Shown: in pieces, positions 7,199-9,112 of the stretch
How the letters are laid out: each line of letters begins with the position of its first letter
Position numbering within the stretch: position 1 is the first letter of the stretch
Source: Bacteroidota bacterium
Lineage (GTDB): Bacteria; Bacteroidota; Bacteroidia; Chitinophagales; Chitinophagaceae
Reading direction: 5' to 3'
Length of the DNA: 9,112 bases
Assembly (NCBI GenBank): GCA_023423405.1
Contig: JAFAFR010000031.1
Span: forward strand, 1-9,112
Position numbers and translations under genes: made by a program
The notes under the pieces: model-generated
The model's input: only the letters and a program-made list of their open reading frames with translations
Databases searched by the model: none
Told to the model about the DNA's origin: nothing

Positions 7199-7245
7199 CT
7201 TGCCCCTCTTCTGTGCCGCCTCGCTCGACATACCGCACACCGCAA

Positions 7246-7263
7246 CGAGATCCCCGTATCTCG
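7246..7263. terminator. Small hairpin between convergent H-NS and PoNi genes, possible weak terminator
   Basis: CGAGAT and ATCTCG form a perfect 6-bp stem around a 6-nt loop (CCCCGT), exactly between the two convergent genes and touching the PoNi stop codon at 7264-7266. No T-run follows on either strand, so intrinsic termination would be weak. Confidence 0.3.
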
Positions 7264-8193
7264 CTAGCTTTGCAGAGGCGGCTTCGCGGTCAGGACACGG
7301 ATTACCCAATCGCTGACGCGCGTCTTTCTCGGGGAAGTGCCGAACTTCAAGTTGCCGATACCTTGTGGGCTGGCGCCCAGCGGGAAGCGCGGCGCGCGCC
7401 CGTCCTCGACTAGATCTCCTGGATAGTGCGGATGATCGAGGCAGAGAGCGTCATTGATGCCAAACGCCTTCACAGCGGCAACTGCTTCGACGCACCAGCG
7501 GCCGACATAGAGGAATTTCTCAAGCGGATAGGTCTGCACGTCGCCAAAGTGATACCACCAAAGTCGCTCGTCGTTGCTTTGCCCAAGCTCCTGATACCAA
7601 TGCTCAACGAATTCGCGAAGTAGCGCTGGCCGATCGGGTTCAGGCGCCTCGATGGCGCGGAGTAGCCGCGCATACGGTCTAGAGTGCAGCGCGCCCTGTC
7701 CGATCATGCGATCTGACTGCCTGGCCGAAATCACGCGATCCAGCAGCTCATCCTCCCCCTCGCCACCGACGAGGCTGAGCAGTCGAGTCCACTGCGCATC
7801 CGGAACATTGAGAGCAAGCGCGAGTCCCACGAGCCGAAAGCACCAGTCGTAATGACTCAGGCTCTTCAGATCGAACGTCCAGTCTCTGCAACTCGCGAGC
7901 CCTTCCTGAGCGCAGATGTCATCCGCCAGACGGTTAGATCGCTCCCACATGTCCAGCAGTGTCGGAAAGTAGCGCGCCACTTCGGCGATCGAATCGCCCT
8001 TGGCGTAGCGAAACAGCATCGCATCAAGGCAACGCGTCGCGGAGTTGAATGCGAACTGAGGCTCGTAGACGGGGTTCTCCAACTGTTCGCCTGCTATGTG
8101 CAGGCTCCTAGCGATGGCGTCATCCAGAGAGCGGGACCATTTGTCCCAATACCAATCGCCTGCATCAATCCGAAGTCTAGGTTGCGCTGTCAT
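7264..8193 (-). CDS. PoNi-family (DUF1910/DUF1911) immunity protein, orphan
   Basis: The product is 309 residues, starting at ATG 8193-8191 and ending at TAG 7266-7264. Residues about 20-150 match the alpha-helical DUF1910 half: FRYAKGDSIAEV at 61-72, DWTFDLKSLSHYDWCFRLVG near 104-123, and LLSLVGGEGEDELLDR at 138-153. Residues about 165-265 match the DUF1911 half, with the diagnostic YVGRWCVEAVAAVKAFGIND at 229-248 and DHPHYPGDLV at 253-262. The tail of about 45 residues (LGASPQGIG...) is long for the core fold. Members protect against PoNe-type PD-(D/E)XK DNase effectors, often delivered by type VI secretion, by binding the toxin in the cytoplasm; no signal peptide is present here, which agrees. 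No effector gene adjoins it: upstream on the same strand is about 145 bp and then an IS5 element. The family match is strong, but the exact partner toxin is unknown. Confidence 0.88.
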   Translation of the reverse strand: MTAQPRLRIDAGDWYWDKWSRSLDDAIARSLHIAGEQLENPVYEPQFAFNSATRCLDAMLFRYAKGDSIAEVARYFPTLLDMWERSNRLADDICAQEGLASCRDWTFDLKSLSHYDWCFRLVGLALALNVPDAQWTRLLSLVGGEGEDELLDRVISARQSDRMIGQGALHSRPYARLLRAIEAPEPDRPALLREFVEHWYQELGQSNDERLWWYHFGDVQTYPLEKFLYVGRWCVEAVAAVKAFGINDALCLDHPHYPGDLVEDGRAPRFPLGASPQGIGNLKFGTSPRKTRVSDWVIRVLTAKPPLQS

Positions 8194-8205
8194 TGAGAGC
8201 TCTCA
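8194..8205. promoter_or_regulatory. Perfect 12-nt palindrome abutting the PoNi start codon
   Basis: TGAGAGCTCTCA equals its own reverse complement and ends at the base before the PoNi ATG. Read on the reverse strand it supplies GAGAG about 6 nt before the start, so it probably doubles as the ribosome binding site. If it folds in the mRNA it would bury that site; it could also be an operator. Function is unproven. Confidence 0.35.
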
Positions 8206-8345
8206 CGCCGATCGATCAAGGAGAATCGAGATCAGACATCGAGGCTACCCGACTTGCCTGCCGCTTCAAACGCACACAGCACAGCCGGATGTGAGAAGCG
8301 AAGACCGTTCCGCCGACAGCCCACTTGTCTACCCTAAGAACCTGT

Positions 8346-9111
8346 TCACGATCTTTTGAGCAGCAGTGCCAGGAATGCCAAGTGGATGAACTGCAAGCTG
8401 GTGTTGAGCTTGCGTTCGCAGTTCTTCCACAGCCGTCGGTTCTTCTCCAACCACGCAAAGCTGCGTTCGACGATCCAGCGTTTGGGCATGACCTTGAAAG
8501 TGTGCAGTTCGCTGCGCTTGGCGATCTGCACCGTCACCTGCTCGCCGAGGATCGCTCGCACACCGTCGGCGAAAGGCTCTCCGGTATAGCCGCTGTCACA
8601 CAACAGGCTTTTCACGCATCTCAGGTTCGGCTTGCAACGATCCAGGGATTGGAGTGCGCCTTTGCGGTCCGTCACGTCCGCCGTCGTCACCGCCGCAGCA
8701 TGCGGCAGACCCTGGGTATCGACGGCGATGTGCCGCTTGATCCCCGATATCTTCTTGCCGGCGTCATAGCCCTTGTGGCCGGCCGTATCCGTGTTCTTCA
8801 CGCTCTGCGCGTCCACGATCAAGAACGCGCTGCAAGCGTTGCGCCCCTGTTTCTCGCGGGCCGCGCCAACCTGATTTTTTGAGCGCCCGCTCCAGCAGGC
8901 TCACTCCTTCGTCATCCAGCTCGCTCCACTTGGCGAAGTACGCATACACCGTATTCCACTTCGGAAAGTCGCTGGGCAAAGCGCGCCATTGGCATCCGGT
9001 GCGCAACAGGTAAAGCACGGCACACCACACTTCATACAGGTCTACGCTGCGGGGCTTGGTGCGCTTGCGCGCCTGTTCCAGGATCGGAAGGATCTGCTCG
9101 AACTGTTCACG
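8346..9111 (-). CDS. IS5-family transposase, two frames joined at an A6 run; N-terminus outside window
   Basis: Frame 1 is open from the right edge (REQFEQILPILEQARKRTKPRS, VWCAVLYLLRTGCQWRALPSDFPKW) to a stop at 8764; frame 2 ends at TGA 8348-8346. Similarity switches frame at 8875-8880: frame 1 reads SLLERALKK and the family sequence then continues in frame 2 as NQVGAAREKQGRNACSAFLIVDAQS. The catalytic triad is all in frame 2: D in VDAQS (codon 8813-8811), D in LLCDSGY (8597-8595) and E in RWIVERSF (8468-8466), the last with the R-x3-E spacing of IS5 enzymes. The joined product is about 255 residues here. I recall family members of about 265-270, so about ten N-terminal codons are probably missing. 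The split may be programmed slippage, as in several IS5-family members, or an inactivating indel; one base more or fewer in the A run decides it. Confidence 0.88.
8875..8880 (-). other. Slippery A6 run at the transposase frame change
   Basis: Reverse-strand CTC AAA AAA TCA (frame 1) against AAA AAT CAG (frame 2). Joining the frames needs a +1 step, or equivalently -2. Five or eight A's would give a continuous frame, and seven would need a classical -1 slip. Confidence 0.6.
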
Positions 9112-9112
9112 A

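Larger units (their letters stand above)
8338..9112 (-). mobile_element. IS5-family insertion sequence, right part cut by window edge
   Basis: The element carries an IS5-type DDE transposase on the reverse strand and extends beyond the right edge, so only one end is present. That end must lie just outside the transposase stop (8346-8348). I place it provisionally at GAACCTGTTCACGATC from 8338, next to CTAA (8334-8337), which fits the short YTAR/TA-type targets used by part of the family. The matching terminal inverted repeat and the target duplication cannot be checked here. It lies about 145 bp upstream of the PoNi gene. Confidence 0.75.

Noticed and set aside
7426..8359. Several forward-strand frames of 65-114 codons
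   Set aside because: They are antisense to the well-supported PoNi gene and have no domain features.
8216..8458. 80-codon reverse-strand frame running from inside the IS to just before PoNi, possible remnant of the missing effector
   Set aside because: Most of it is an alternative frame of the transposase. Only about 38 codons lie outside the IS (VDKWAVGGTVFASHIRL...), and they show no nuclease motif.

Overview
The window looks like an accessory region of a GC-rich gammaproteobacterium, most likely Xanthomonadaceae/Lysobacteraceae (Lysobacter, Xanthomonas or Stenotrophomonas-like). The pointers are an Rhs protein carrying fibronectin-III-like tandem repeats, an H-NS/XrvA-type protein of the form those genera carry, a PoNi-type immunity protein, and an IS5-family transposase. 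This placement rests on recognising protein families by eye, not on a database search.

Positions 1-6314 are one forward-strand Rhs polymorphic-toxin operon of three tightly coupled genes. (1) The 3' part of a very large Rhs/YD-repeat protein (open at the left edge) ends in five tandem Fn3-like units and has no Rhs core at its end. (2) A separate secreted protein has its own Sec signal peptide, the missing Rhs core (HTDALGS ... RYYDP ... DPDGR) and a C-terminal domain with an HETAH zinc motif, which I read as an aspzincin-like metallopeptidase toxin. (3) A small lipoprotein with four cysteines in its mature part overlaps gene 2 by ATGA and is the best candidate immunity protein. The pieces fit a toxin made for, or neutralised in, the periplasm. 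Base composition is mosaic: AT-richer at 1 to about 1300, GC-rich at about 1300-4555, AT-richer again at about 4555-6314. The second junction falls between Fn3 unit 4 and unit 5, so the tip (last Fn3 unit, core, toxin, immunity) looks like an exchangeable cassette.

Positions 6315-6784 have no convincing gene but hold one 28-nt imperfect palindrome. Positions 6785-7198 encode an H-NS-family nucleoid protein (forward). It faces a convergent reverse-strand PoNi-family (DUF1910/DUF1911) immunity gene at 7264-8193, whose partner effector is not present. A perfect 12-nt palindrome sits directly before the PoNi start.

From about 8338 to the right edge lies most of an IS5-family insertion sequence (reverse strand). 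Its transposase is split over two frames at a run of six A, and its first few codons and far end lie outside the window. The IS sits just upstream of the orphan PoNi gene, where its effector would be expected.
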